Positions 26,559-34,656 of a DNA stretch of 64,000 bases are shown piece after piece (within the stretch, counting starts at the first letter, position 1; each line of letters opens with the position of its first letter). Where the stretch lies: contig NZ_JBNJLT010000003.1 of assembly GCF_050113635.1 (NCBI RefSeq), positions 1 to 64,000 of the forward strand, given 5' to 3'. A program made the translations under genes and the position numbers. A model generated the notes under the pieces. That model made no database searches, was not told the origin of the DNA, and saw only the letters and a list, made by a program, of their open reading frames with translations. Source of the DNA: Marinimicrobium sp050113635. GTDB lineage: Bacteria; Pseudomonadota; Gammaproteobacteria; Pseudomonadales; Cellvibrionaceae.

Positions 26559-26684
26559 TGAATGCCTCCAATTGAGAATAGCCTTTCCGGCTACGGATAA
26601 GAAAACCTGTGCATTAAACCGTGTTTTTGCGCTGAGGGCCACCGTTGGATCACTTGAGGGATCAGCGCGTGTGGGCAATAACAG

Positions 26685-26700
26685 GGCAAGATGTGTGCCA
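26685..26700 (-). promoter_or_regulatory. Sigma-54 promoter of glnA
   Basis: Read on the minus strand the sequence is TGGCACACATCTTGCC, matching the sigma-54 consensus TGGCAC-N5-TTGCW with exact -24 GG and -12 GC spacing; only the last base deviates. Transcription would start near 26675, about 115 bases before the glnA ATG. Confidence 0.9.
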
Positions 26701-26742
26701 TACCGTGCACTGGCGCCTCCCCGCCCGCTTTTTGAGCGGCGC

Positions 26743-26757
26743 GCACCATTTTGGCCT
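26743..26757. promoter_or_regulatory. Degenerate NtrC site in the glnA upstream region
   Basis: GCACCATTTTGGCCT keeps the full left half and spacer of the perfect site upstream of ntrB but has lost the right half. Its centre is about 75 bases upstream of the predicted glnA start site. Confidence 0.5.
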
Positions 26758-26764
26758 TTTTTCT

Positions 26765-26779
26765 GCTCATCTTTGGTGC
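26765..26779. promoter_or_regulatory. NtrC enhancer site, glnA-proximal
   Basis: On the minus strand this is GCACCAAAGATGAGC: a perfect left half-site GCACCA with a partial right half. The centre is near -97 from the predicted start. It is nearly identical to the distal site 31 bases further upstream. Confidence 0.65.
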
Positions 26780-26795
26780 GTTTTGGGGTGGGTGT

Positions 26796-26810
26796 GCTCT
26801 TCTTTGGTGC
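26796..26810. promoter_or_regulatory. NtrC enhancer site, glnA-distal
   Basis: On the minus strand this is GCACCAAAGAAGAGC, with centre near -128. The 31-base spacing to the proximal site is three helical turns, matching the E. coli glnA enhancers near -108 and -140. Confidence 0.65.
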
Positions 26811-26820
26811 ATCCTGCTTT

Positions 26821-26849
26821 TTGTTTACGCGCGGGCCTTCCCTTATAAT
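26821..26849 (+). promoter_or_regulatory. Sigma-70 promoter of thiI
   Basis: TTGTTT (26821-26826) and a perfect TATAAT (26844-26849) are separated by 17 bases, 43 bases before the thiI ATG. A GC-rich discriminator (AGCCGCCC) follows the -10. Confidence 0.75.
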
Positions 26850-26892
26850 AGCCGCCCTTTTGCAAGCCATATCGGCCATACAGTAGGCGTTC

Positions 26893-28350
26893 ATGCATTT
26901 TATCGTCAAGGTCTTTCCCGAAATCATCATCAAGAGCCCGCCGGTGCGCAAACGCTTTATCCGGCAGCTGCGCGATAACCTGCGTCGGCTGCTGGCCCCG
27001 CTGTCCGAGGACATACGGATCAAGCGCGACTGGGAAAAAATAGAAATCGAAGCACCCGGGGCTGATGAGCAACTGACGCTTCAGGTAGCGGATGTTCTTG
27101 GTCGTACCCCCGGAGTCGACTCGTTCTCCCTGGTGCACGCCTATCCGCTCGGCGATTTCGACGATATTCTCGCGCTCACCCGGCGACACTGGGAAGCGGC
27201 GCTGAAAGACAACACCTTTTGTGTGCGGGTTAAGCGCAGCGGGCAACACGACTTCAGTTCAACCGATGTCGAGCGGTATGTCGGCGGTGGCCTTCTAAAA
27301 TATTCTCAGGCATCGGGCGTGCGGCTGCGTGATCCGGATATCACGGTTCGCCTGGAGATTCGCCGGGATACGCTGTACGTGGTCGCCAACCAGAATGCGG
27401 GCCTGGGCGGGTATCCGCTGGGTGCCCAGAAGGATGCGGTCCTCTCGCTGGTTTCCGGTGGGTTCGATTCCGTGGTAGCCAGCTACATGACCATGAAGCG
27501 GGGTATGCGTACCCATTTTTGCTTTTTCAATCTTGGCGGTCATGCGCATGAAGTCGCCGTAAAGGAAATCTCCTACTATCTGTGGCAGAAGTACGGCGGC
27601 TCCCACTATGTGAAGTTTGTGTCTGTCCCGTTTGAAGGGGTGGTGGCAGAGATTCTGGAAAAAGTGGATAACGCCTACATGGGGGTGATCCTAAAGCGCA
27701 TGATGCTGCGAGCGGCGACACGGGTTTCGGAGGAGCTGGGTTTGCAGGCGCTGGTGACCGGTGAGAGCGTAGCCCAGGTGTCCAGCCAGACCCTGCCCAA
27801 TCTCAGCGCAATTGACCGGGTGACAGACGCGCTGGTTCTGCGCCCGCTCATTACGATGGACAAGCGCGATATTATCGATCTCTCCCGCCGCATCGGCACC
27901 GAGACCTATTCCGCCAATGTGCCGGAGTACTGTGGTGTTATTTCGGTGCGCCCCACAACGGCGGCGAAACTGGATAAAGTGGAACACGTGGAGGCCAACT
28001 TCGATTTCGAGGTGCTCGAGCAGGCGCTGGCCCAGAGAGTGGTGACGCCGGTGGATCATTTGGCGGATTCGTCCGAAGCGATGATTGACGTCAACATTGA
28101 AACCCGCGTGCCGGACAAGGCGGTGGTGATTGATATCCGCCATCCCGATGAGTCGGCCTTGAAACCACTGGCGCTGGCCGCTGGGAATCTGCTACAAATA
28201 CCGTTTTTCAAGCTCAACACCGAATTTGCGCGTTTGGACCCGCAGCAGCATTATCTGCTCTATTGTGAAAAAGGGGTGATGAGCCAGCTCCACGCGGCCC
28301 ACTTGAGTGACGCCGGGCACGCGAACGTGAGTGTTTACCGACCCGAATAA
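26893..28350 (+). CDS. thiI: tRNA uracil 4-sulfurtransferase / thiazole sulfur carrier enzyme
   Basis: The 485-residue protein has the ThiI layout: an N-terminal ferredoxin-like and THUMP domain (about 1-165), a PP-loop ATP pyrophosphatase (LVSGGFDSVVASYM), and a C-terminal rhodanese domain with the persulfide Cys in LLYCEKGVMSQLHA. It makes 4-thiouridine at position 8 of tRNA, and the rhodanese domain also serves thiamine thiazole synthesis. It is divergent from glnA and has its own sigma-70 promoter. Confidence 0.96.
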   Translation: MHFIVKVFPEIIIKSPPVRKRFIRQLRDNLRRLLAPLSEDIRIKRDWEKIEIEAPGADEQLTLQVADVLGRTPGVDSFSLVHAYPLGDFDDILALTRRHWEAALKDNTFCVRVKRSGQHDFSSTDVERYVGGGLLKYSQASGVRLRDPDITVRLEIRRDTLYVVANQNAGLGGYPLGAQKDAVLSLVSGGFDSVVASYMTMKRGMRTHFCFFNLGGHAHEVAVKEISYYLWQKYGGSHYVKFVSVPFEGVVAEILEKVDNAYMGVILKRMMLRAATRVSEELGLQALVTGESVAQVSSQTLPNLSAIDRVTDALVLRPLITMDKRDIIDLSRRIGTETYSANVPEYCGVISVRPTTAAKLDKVEHVEANFDFEVLEQALAQRVVTPVDHLADSSEAMIDVNIETRVPDKAVVIDIRHPDESALKPLALAAGNLLQIPFFKLNTEFARLDPQQHYLLYCEKGVMSQLHAAHLSDAGHANVSVYRPE

Positions 28351-28377
28351 TTGGCCTGCCCAAGTAAGGAGCCCGCC

Positions 28378-28836
28378 ATGTCTCAAGATGCATCCACGGG
28401 TCAGAAGTGGAGCGTATTGCTGCTAGCTGTGATACTGATCTGCCTGTCGGTAGGGACCACCCTGCACTTCAGCGGGTTTCCGTTGGATTTCTGGAGCGAT
28501 CACGCCGCTGCCGGTGAGCCGCGCTATCGGCATATTACGCTCACCGATGCGGAGCTGGCGTGCACCGCCCGGGCGGAGGAGGCGTTTGGTGATCGGTTGA
28601 GTAACCTGCGGGTGGATCGTTTCTCCAGCCGGCTGGATCGTGCCAGTGAGCAGTTCAAGGTGTTTATGGAAGCCGATATTTACACCAACAGCGCCCGCAG
28701 CGGCGTGGCTCGGGATACCTTTATCAACTGCTTTACCGCGACGGACGCGCCCGATATCCAGCTCTTCCAATATGCCAAAGACGGAACGCAGTTCATCGCT
28801 CCTGGCGAAGAAGGGCGCGGGATGTTTGGTTTATAG
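28378..28836 (+). CDS. Hypothetical single-span membrane-anchored protein
   Basis: I do not recognise the family. The 152-residue protein has one hydrophobic segment near residues 11-31 and a soluble, charged remainder that presumably faces the periplasm. Two cysteines are visible (LACTARAEEAFG and FINCFTATDAP) and could form a disulfide. The ATG at 28378 has AAGGAG nearby and is preferred over the earlier in-frame start at 28351. It lies 27 bases after thiI and may be co-transcribed with it. Confidence 0.7.
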   Translation: MSQDASTGQKWSVLLLAVILICLSVGTTLHFSGFPLDFWSDHAAAGEPRYRHITLTDAELACTARAEEAFGDRLSNLRVDRFSSRLDRASEQFKVFMEADIYTNSARSGVARDTFINCFTATDAPDIQLFQYAKDGTQFIAPGEEGRGMFGL

Positions 28837-28879
28837 GCCAGTTTTCCGTAAAAATCGCGCATTTTTTACACTTCGGTCA

Positions 28880-28908
28880 TTTCTGTGTCGCCGTGGGACA
28901 GGTATAAT
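28880..28908 (+). promoter_or_regulatory. Sigma-70 promoter of typA
   Basis: A perfect TATAAT (28903-28908) lies 38 bases before the typA ATG, with a weak -35 (TTTCTG, 17-base spacing). GCCGCCC follows directly, the same discriminator as at thiI. Confidence 0.65.
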
Positions 28909-28946
28909 GCCGCCCTTTTCCCAGCGACCACCTCCCGAGAGTGTCC

Positions 28947-30770
28947 ATGACCGATTCCCCCGCTATTCAGAATTTGCGCAATATTGCCATCATCGCCCAC
29001 GTTGACCACGGTAAAACCACCTTGGTGGACAAACTGCTGTCGCAGTCCGGAACTTTGGACCGACGTAGCGAGGGTGCCGAGCGCATCATGGACTCCAATG
29101 ACCAGGAGCGCGAGCGCGGGATTACGATCCTCGCTAAAAACACCGCCATTCGCTGGAACGACTACCGCATCAATATCGTGGATACCCCCGGACACGCCGA
29201 CTTCGGTGGTGAGGTTGAGCGGGTGCTGTCCATGGTGGACTCGGTACTGCTGCTGGTGGATGCCGTAGATGGCCCCATGCCGCAAACCCGTTTTGTGACC
29301 AGCAAGGCGTTCGAAAAAGGCCTGAACCCGATCGTGGTGATCAACAAAGTGGATCGCCCCGGCGCACGCCCGGACTGGGTGGTCGATCAGGTGTTTGATT
29401 TGTTTGATACCCTCGGTGCTACCGACGAGCAGTTGGACTTCCCCATTATTTACGCCTCAGCGTTGAACGGCATTGCGGGCATGGACCCGGAAGAGATGGC
29501 CGAGGACATGACGCCGTTGTTCCAGATGATTGTGGACAACGTCAAGGCGCCGGCTGTCGATGTGGACGCGCCCTTCCAGATGCAGATATCCGCCCTGGAT
29601 TACAACAGCTATGTGGGCGTTATCGGTGTGGGCCGAATTACCCGTGGCAGCCTGTCGCCCAATCAGCAAGTGGTGGTGGCCAAGGCCGACGGCGGCACTC
29701 GCAAAGCGAAAGTGTTGCAGGTGATGGGCTATCACGGCCTTGAGCGGGTGGATACGGATAAGGCGACCGCGGGGGATATCGTGTGTATCACCGGCATTGA
29801 TGGTCTGGATATTTCCGACACCCTGTGTAACCCGGACCACGTTGAAGCCCTGCCCGCACTGACAGTAGACGAACCCACGGTTAGCATGACCTTCCAAGTG
29901 AACGATTCGCCGTTCGCGGGCAAAGAAGGCAAGTTCGTCACCTCGCGGAATATCCGGGAGCGTCTGGAGCAGGAGCTGATCCACAACGTGGCCCTGCGCG
30001 TGCGTCAGGGCGACAGCCCGGACAAATTCGTGGTGTCCGGTCGCGGTGAGCTGCATTTGTCCGTATTGATTGAAAACATGCGCCGCGAAGGTTTCGAGCT
30101 GGGTGTTTCCCGTCCCGAAGTTATCCAGAAAGAGGTGGATGGTGAAATCCATGAGCCTTATGAAATCGTGGTGATTGACGTCGAAGAGCAGCACCAGGGT
30201 TCGGTGATGGAAGAGCTGGGGCTGCGCCGCGCGGAAATGACGAACATGGAGCCGGACGGCAAGGGTCGTGTAAAACTGGAATTCATGGTGCCCTCCCGCG
30301 GCCTGATCGGTTTCCGTGGTATGTTCCTGACGCTGACGTCAGGCTCGGGCATTATGACCAGTATTTTTGACCATTACGGCCCGGTGAAAACTGGTGAGAT
30401 GGCCAAGCGCCCCAACGGTGTTCTGGTGTCCATGGTGAAAGGTAAGACGCTGGCTTACGCGCTGTACGCATTGCAGGATCGCGGTCGCTTGTTCCTCGGT
30501 CACGGTGTGGATGTGTATGAAGGTCAGATTATTGGTCTGCACTCGCGCAATAATGATCTGGTGGTAAATCCGACCAAGGCGAAGCAATTGACCAACGTGC
30601 GTGCGGCGGGTACGGATGAGGCGCTGACTTTGACGCCGCCGGTGCGTCATACGCTGGAGCAGGCGCTGGAGTTTATTGAGGATGATGAGCTGGTGGAGGT
30701 GACGCCGGAGAGCATCCGTTTGCGCAAGAAGCTGTTGACGGAGAATGAGCGGAAGCGCGCTAAGAAATAA
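28947..30770 (+). CDS. typA: Ribosome-associated translational GTPase BipA/TypA
   Basis: The 607-residue protein has the translation-factor G domain (AHVDHGKTTL, the RGITI switch I, DTPGHADFGGEVER, NKVDR), then EF-Tu- and EF-G-like domains and the BipA-specific C-terminus (LIGFRGMFLTLTSGSG, HSRNNDLVVNP). BipA is involved in 50S assembly and stress adaptation. I take the ATG at 28947 with GAGAG six bases upstream; a GTG at 28941 is an alternative in the same frame. Confidence 0.97.
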   Translation: MTDSPAIQNLRNIAIIAHVDHGKTTLVDKLLSQSGTLDRRSEGAERIMDSNDQERERGITILAKNTAIRWNDYRINIVDTPGHADFGGEVERVLSMVDSVLLLVDAVDGPMPQTRFVTSKAFEKGLNPIVVINKVDRPGARPDWVVDQVFDLFDTLGATDEQLDFPIIYASALNGIAGMDPEEMAEDMTPLFQMIVDNVKAPAVDVDAPFQMQISALDYNSYVGVIGVGRITRGSLSPNQQVVVAKADGGTRKAKVLQVMGYHGLERVDTDKATAGDIVCITGIDGLDISDTLCNPDHVEALPALTVDEPTVSMTFQVNDSPFAGKEGKFVTSRNIRERLEQELIHNVALRVRQGDSPDKFVVSGRGELHLSVLIENMRREGFELGVSRPEVIQKEVDGEIHEPYEIVVIDVEEQHQGSVMEELGLRRAEMTNMEPDGKGRVKLEFMVPSRGLIGFRGMFLTLTSGSGIMTSIFDHYGPVKTGEMAKRPNGVLVSMVKGKTLAYALYALQDRGRLFLGHGVDVYEGQIIGLHSRNNDLVVNPTKAKQLTNVRAAGTDEALTLTPPVRHTLEQALEFIEDDELVEVTPESIRLRKKLLTENERKRAKK

Positions 30771-31239
30771 GCCAGGTCTGTAATAGTTATACGGAAAGTA
30801 CAGTAGCGGTGGGGGCTACCCTGTGTAGACCCGCCGTAAACCCATCCTTGGGGGCTTCACGTCGGCATCCATGCCTCCGAGAGTCTACACAGGGTAGCCC
30901 CCACCGCCACCTACCGCCCCCGGCCTTTGATCTCACTTCCTCATCGCAACCTATCAACGGTAGGTGGCGCTTCGCTTGCCAGCCCTGCATTTCCGCTACC
31001 CTTTGCATTAAAGTGCTTCGCCGCAGCCGCCCCGGTGCTTCGGCTGGTTATGTGCTTATGCATCACCGCCTCATAAGCAAAGCATAATTTATTCGTTCGT
31101 TGCGTTCGCAGGCATTGTTAGAGTGATCGCCATGGCTGGATCAGAAGCCATTTCCTGCGGGAAAGGTCTGCTGTTTCCGACCCACGACAACGACGTAATA
31201 CAAAACGACTATTTCGCTTTACTTGTAAGGAGTGATTAC
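30771..31239. other. Gene-free region with a large inverted repeat
   Basis: This 469-base gap between typA and the sulfate-binding protein holds the 25-bp inverted repeat at 30806-30907, followed by AT-poorer sequence with no convincing gene. The promoter of the downstream gene is presumably in the AT-rich 31080-31230 part, but no clear -35/-10 pair stands out. Confidence 0.5.
30806..30907. repeat. 25-bp perfect inverted repeat with 52-base spacer
   Basis: The arms at 30806-30830 and 30883-30907 are exact reverse complements over 25 bases, and the spacer contains a GGCATCCATGCC palindrome. The layout resembles dispersed palindromic intergenic repeats (REP/MITE-like) of marine gammaproteobacteria. 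Whether other copies exist in this genome cannot be judged from one window. It could also act as a typA terminator, although no T-run follows. Confidence 0.75.
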
Positions 31240-32256
31240 ATGATTAAGAAGATCTTCGCGCTGGGTGCTTTGGGCCTTGCCGCATCCCTGTCTTCCGGTG
31301 GTGCGGTGGCGCAATCCTCCGTGGAACTGCTCAATGTCTCCTATGACCCAACGCGGGAGCTTTACAAAGAGTACAACCCGGAGTTCGCCCGTTACTGGAA
31401 AGAAAACACCGGGCAAAACGTGACGATAAAACAGTCCCATGGTGGTGCGGGGAAACAGGCTCGAGCTGTGATCGATGGCCTGGAGGCGGATGTGGTTACG
31501 CTGGCGCTGGCCTACGATATTTCTGCCATTGGTGAGCGTACCGGCCATATTCCGGGAGACTGGCAATCCCGCCTGCCGAACAACAGCGCTCCCTACACCT
31601 CGACTATTGTGTTTTTGGTGCGCAAAGGCAACCCCAAGAATATCGAAGACTGGGATGATATTGCCCGCTCTGGTGTCGAGGTGATTACCCCAAACCCGAA
31701 AACCTCCGGAGGTGCTCGCTGGAACTATCTGGCAGCCTGGGGATACGCGCTTGAAGAAAGTGATGGCGATGAAAACGCCGCTCGTGATTTTGTGACCAAA
31801 ATTTACAAGAACGTGCCGGTCCTGGACTCCGGTGCCCGGGGTTCTACCAACACTTTTGTTCAGCGCGGTATCGGGGATGTGCTGCTGGCGTGGGAAAACG
31901 AAGCGTTCCTTGCGGTTAACGAACTGGGGCCTGAGAAATTCGAAATTGTGGTTCCCTCTATTTCCATTCTGGCTGAGCCTCCCGTCACATTGGTGGATGG
32001 TATTGCCGAAAAGCATGGCGTAACCAAAGTGGCCGACGCCTACTTGGCTTACCTGTACTCTCCGGTGGGTCAGAGGCTGGCCGCCAAGCACTATTATCGT
32101 CCGGTGCTGCCCGCGCTGGCTGACGAGGATGATGTAAAGCGCTTTCCGGATGTCAAACGCTTTACTGTGGATGAAGTGTTCGGTGGTTGGCAAAACGCAC
32201 AGAAAACTCATTTTAATGACGGTGGTGTTTTCGACGAAATTTACACGGTTCAATAA
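31240..32256 (+). CDS. sbp: Sulfate ABC transporter substrate-binding protein (copy 1)
   Basis: The 338-residue periplasmic protein has a signal peptide (about 1-24) and the Sbp/CysP signature: LLNVSYDPTRELYKEYNPEF, QSHGGAGKQA and TPNPKTSGGARWNYLAAWGYA. It binds sulfate or thiosulfate for the CysTWA permease. The ATG at 31240 has GTAAGGAG upstream and starts the signal peptide; the longer upstream frame has no homology. A paralogue lies at 34657 directly before the permease genes. Confidence 0.93.
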   Translation: MIKKIFALGALGLAASLSSGGAVAQSSVELLNVSYDPTRELYKEYNPEFARYWKENTGQNVTIKQSHGGAGKQARAVIDGLEADVVTLALAYDISAIGERTGHIPGDWQSRLPNNSAPYTSTIVFLVRKGNPKNIEDWDDIARSGVEVITPNPKTSGGARWNYLAAWGYALEESDGDENAARDFVTKIYKNVPVLDSGARGSTNTFVQRGIGDVLLAWENEAFLAVNELGPEKFEIVVPSISILAEPPVTLVDGIAEKHGVTKVADAYLAYLYSPVGQRLAAKHYYRPVLPALADEDDVKRFPDVKRFTVDEVFGGWQNAQKTHFNDGGVFDEIYTVQ

Positions 32257-32323
32257 CAGGACGGTAATGTTTTCCACCCAGGGATGGGTCACCCAACATC
32301 AACGAATTGGCAGGAAGCGCAGT

Positions 32324-32413
32324 ATGACAATTAAAGCCATTAACGCCCGCAATCAATTCAAGGGCGTGGTCAAGTCTACGGAAGTTGACCTGGCGCGTTT
32401 TTCGCCAGCATAG
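32324..32413 (+). pseudogene. Remnant TOBE (molybdopterin-binding) mini-gene with internal deletion
   Basis: A 29-residue frame has AGGAAG upstream and begins MTIKAINARNQFKGVVK, the start of Mop/TOBE single-domain oxyanion-binding proteins of about 70 residues. It then continues KSTEVDLARF, which resembles the end of the same family (ALVKSTEV-type). The middle of roughly 40 residues is missing in frame, as if deleted between similar VVK and LVK segments. It is too short to fold as a TOBE domain and is probably non-functional. It lies between sbp and a hydrolase. Confidence 0.6.
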
Positions 32414-32446
32414 CGCAAATAGAAAACCTGAGAGGAAGAGTTAACC

Positions 32447-33109
32447 ATGCCTTATGATGTGATAGTAGTTCCGGGTTTCCGCGGCAGTGAACCGGAACAC
32501 TGGCAGAGCTGGTTGCAGGAGGAGCTGCCAGGCGCACGGCGTGTGTCGAGAGTCGACTGGCACAACCCGACGCTTTACCACTGGACCACACAGGTGGTTC
32601 GGGCTATTGATGAAAGCGAAAATCCGGTCATTCTCGTCGCTCACAGCTTTGGTTCGCTGGTATCAACGCTGGCGATCAGGAATCGTCGCCAGCGCGTGGC
32701 CGGAGCGTTCCTGGTCGCTCCCGCAGACCCCGAGCGGTTTGGTTTGTTCGGTGTCCGCAGTGCAAACCGCGAGTTGGAGGCGAGCATTGCACGATATTTG
32801 CCCGACAGTGCCCTGGGCGTTCCTGGAACGGTGATTGCCAGTGAAAATGATCCCTGGATGAAATTACCTCACGCCTACGCCTGGGCGCGCCGCTGGGGAT
32901 TGAATTTCCACAATGCGGGCAAAGTGGGACACATCAACGTTGACTCTGGCCACGGTCCTTGGCCTCTGATTAAAGAGCTGGTAGAGCAGTTTATTGGCAG
33001 CCTCGGTCATCAGATACCGGAGGAGCAGGGTAACCTGTATTCCCGACTGGCGTTCTCGGGGACCGAAGGGTTTGCCCGTTTGCACGACTATCGTTTGCTC
33101 TACGCTTAG
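32447..33109 (+). CDS. RBBP9/YdeN-family alpha/beta hydrolase
   Basis: The 220-residue protein matches the RBBP9/YdeN serine-hydrolase family: an N-terminal VVPGFRGSEPEHWQSWLQ, the nucleophile elbow AHSFGS, and a late His region (VGHINVDSGHGPWP) completing the triad. Substrates of this family are unknown. GAGGAAGAG precedes the ATG. The position between a sulfate-binding protein and a porin suggests coexpression with sulfur acquisition, perhaps on sulfate esters, but that is speculation. Confidence 0.85.
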   Translation: MPYDVIVVPGFRGSEPEHWQSWLQEELPGARRVSRVDWHNPTLYHWTTQVVRAIDESENPVILVAHSFGSLVSTLAIRNRRQRVAGAFLVAPADPERFGLFGVRSANRELEASIARYLPDSALGVPGTVIASENDPWMKLPHAYAWARRWGLNFHNAGKVGHINVDSGHGPWPLIKELVEQFIGSLGHQIPEEQGNLYSRLAFSGTEGFARLHDYRLLYA

Positions 33110-33387
33110 TGAAGCTATATTTACATCTGCACAGTATGCCCAGTGGTGTGGTGCCGATGTGCCAGTTGCTTGCGTTGGTTAGCACAGCTTGTAGTTCCCC
33201 TCCCCTTCAATACTCCGCAGCGATGATCAGCATAAAGTTCCCTAAATCCTAATAAAGGAGCTTTCAAAAAAATAACGAATTTTAGAAAATATATAAAAAG
33301 CAAATCATAATTTCTTTGTTCTCCTGGCTAGGGCTGATTGTTAAATTTCGCTCTTGTCAGATTCACAATTTTCAGGAGAACGGTTAG

Positions 33388-34449
33388 GTGAGTATTAAAA
33401 AATCATTTGTTGGTGAAGCGAAACGTTTACCGATTAAGGTAGCGGCAATTGGGGTTGCTGTTCCTTTGTTGTCTTTCTTATCAACTCAGGCAGTCTTTGC
33501 TGAGAACACGATCTACGGTCAGGCGCATGTCTCCCTGGACTTTCTGGACAATGGAGCGGAGTACTCCGAGCTTAATATATCCAGCAACGCTTCCAACATC
33601 GGATTTCGTGGGGAAACTCAGTTTGAAGGAATAACAGCGTATTATCAGATTGAGCAGCAGGTTGATTTCAACAACAGCAATGGGGAGACATTCTCTACGC
33701 GCGATACCTTTGTTGGACTGAGAGGCCAGTTTGGTTCTGTGCAAATTGGTCGTTTCGATTCTCCCTTCAAGCAGGCGCGTAATCCGGCTAATCTTTTTGG
33801 AAACCAGGTAGGTGATATTCGCAACGTGACCCGGGTCGGGGACGCACGGGTTGATGAGCGGTTGCCAAATACCATCGCCTATCAAACACCGGGTTACCGT
33901 GGTCTGGTGGGCGCGGTATCGTACTCCGTGAGTGAGCAAAATGTGAATCCAGAAGGTGCCGATGCCGACGCACTCAGTGCTTCGGTAATCTATACCGATG
34001 AGGCCTGGGATCTGGCACTGGCTTACGAAACCCATGGTGAGGATACCGAGCGTGGTGAGCGTGATGGTTTGCGGCTTGCTGGCTCCTACCGCATTAACGA
34101 TGCGGTCCGGGTAGTTGGCTTCTGGCAGCACCTGGACCACGTGAATGACACACTGGATAGCGAGGTAATCGGAGCTGGTTTTGATTGGTCGTTAACAACG
34201 AAAACCCGTCTGAAAGCATACTATCTAGTCCGTGATGTAGACGTGGTCGACGCGAATTCGGAGCTTCTGGCGGTGGGAGTCGAACACCGGTTGCATCGTA
34301 ACCTGCGTTTCTATCTTAACTATGCCTCAGTCGCTAATGACGATAACGCGGCGCTGACTCCTTGGACACAAGCCCGTACGGCGACAGCGCCCGGAGCCTT
34401 GGGCGAAACCACCAGCGGTCTGTCTGGGGGGTTGAGGTACTATTTTTAG
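33388..34449 (+). CDS. Outer-membrane porin (general, Gram-negative porin family)
   Basis: The 353-residue protein has an N-terminal signal ending at VFA, then porin repeats beginning NTIYGQAHVSLDFLD and GFRGETQFEGITAYYQIEQQVDF. The RDTFVGLRGQFGSVQIGRFDSPFK segment is typical of Porin_4, and the C-terminus GGLRYYF is the aromatic end needed for barrel assembly. Translation starts at GTG with AGGAG nine bases upstream. Its place inside a sulfate locus suggests an anion-selective channel induced by sulfur limitation (inference). Confidence 0.9.
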   Translation: MSIKKSFVGEAKRLPIKVAAIGVAVPLLSFLSTQAVFAENTIYGQAHVSLDFLDNGAEYSELNISSNASNIGFRGETQFEGITAYYQIEQQVDFNNSNGETFSTRDTFVGLRGQFGSVQIGRFDSPFKQARNPANLFGNQVGDIRNVTRVGDARVDERLPNTIAYQTPGYRGLVGAVSYSVSEQNVNPEGADADALSASVIYTDEAWDLALAYETHGEDTERGERDGLRLAGSYRINDAVRVVGFWQHLDHVNDTLDSEVIGAGFDWSLTTKTRLKAYYLVRDVDVVDANSELLAVGVEHRLHRNLRFYLNYASVANDDNAALTPWTQARTATAPGALGETTSGLSGGLRYYF

Positions 34450-34481
34450 CAGGCCTCTGATGAGATTAATGGCATGACTTC

Positions 34482-34517
34482 CGGCTGCGGAGCCTCAGGC
34501 CCGCAGCCGTTTTTTTT
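34482..34517 (+). terminator. Terminator of the porin gene
   Basis: A perfect 9-bp stem (CGGCTGCGG 34482-34490, CCGCAGCCG 34501-34509) is followed by eight T. It separates the porin from the second sulfate-binding gene. Confidence 0.92.
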
Positions 34518-34580
34518 CAGGTACTTCCTGGCGCTGGTCCGGGCATGTCACTGTTGGCTTTGCAACATTCTGCATAAGTT

Positions 34581-34603
34581 AGCAATAAATAATTATTTCT
34601 GCT
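34581..34603. promoter_or_regulatory. AT-rich palindrome, possible CysB site
   Basis: A 23-base imperfect palindrome, AGCA...TGCT around a central AATAATTATT, lies upstream of the second sulfate-binding gene. A TAGACT -10 lies at 34620-34625. CysB sites are AT-rich and poorly conserved, so the regulator is a guess from context. Confidence 0.35.
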
Positions 34604-34656
34604 TAATGCGTCACCTCTCTAGACTGCGCCTATCAATCAGTTATGGAGAGATGGTT

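Noticed and set aside
25185..26561. A 458-codon plus-strand open frame
   Set aside because: It is the antisense shadow of glnA; its sequence has no family resemblance or ribosome site.
31219..32292. A 357-codon minus-strand open frame
   Set aside because: Antisense to the first sulfate-binding protein; no domain and no start signal.
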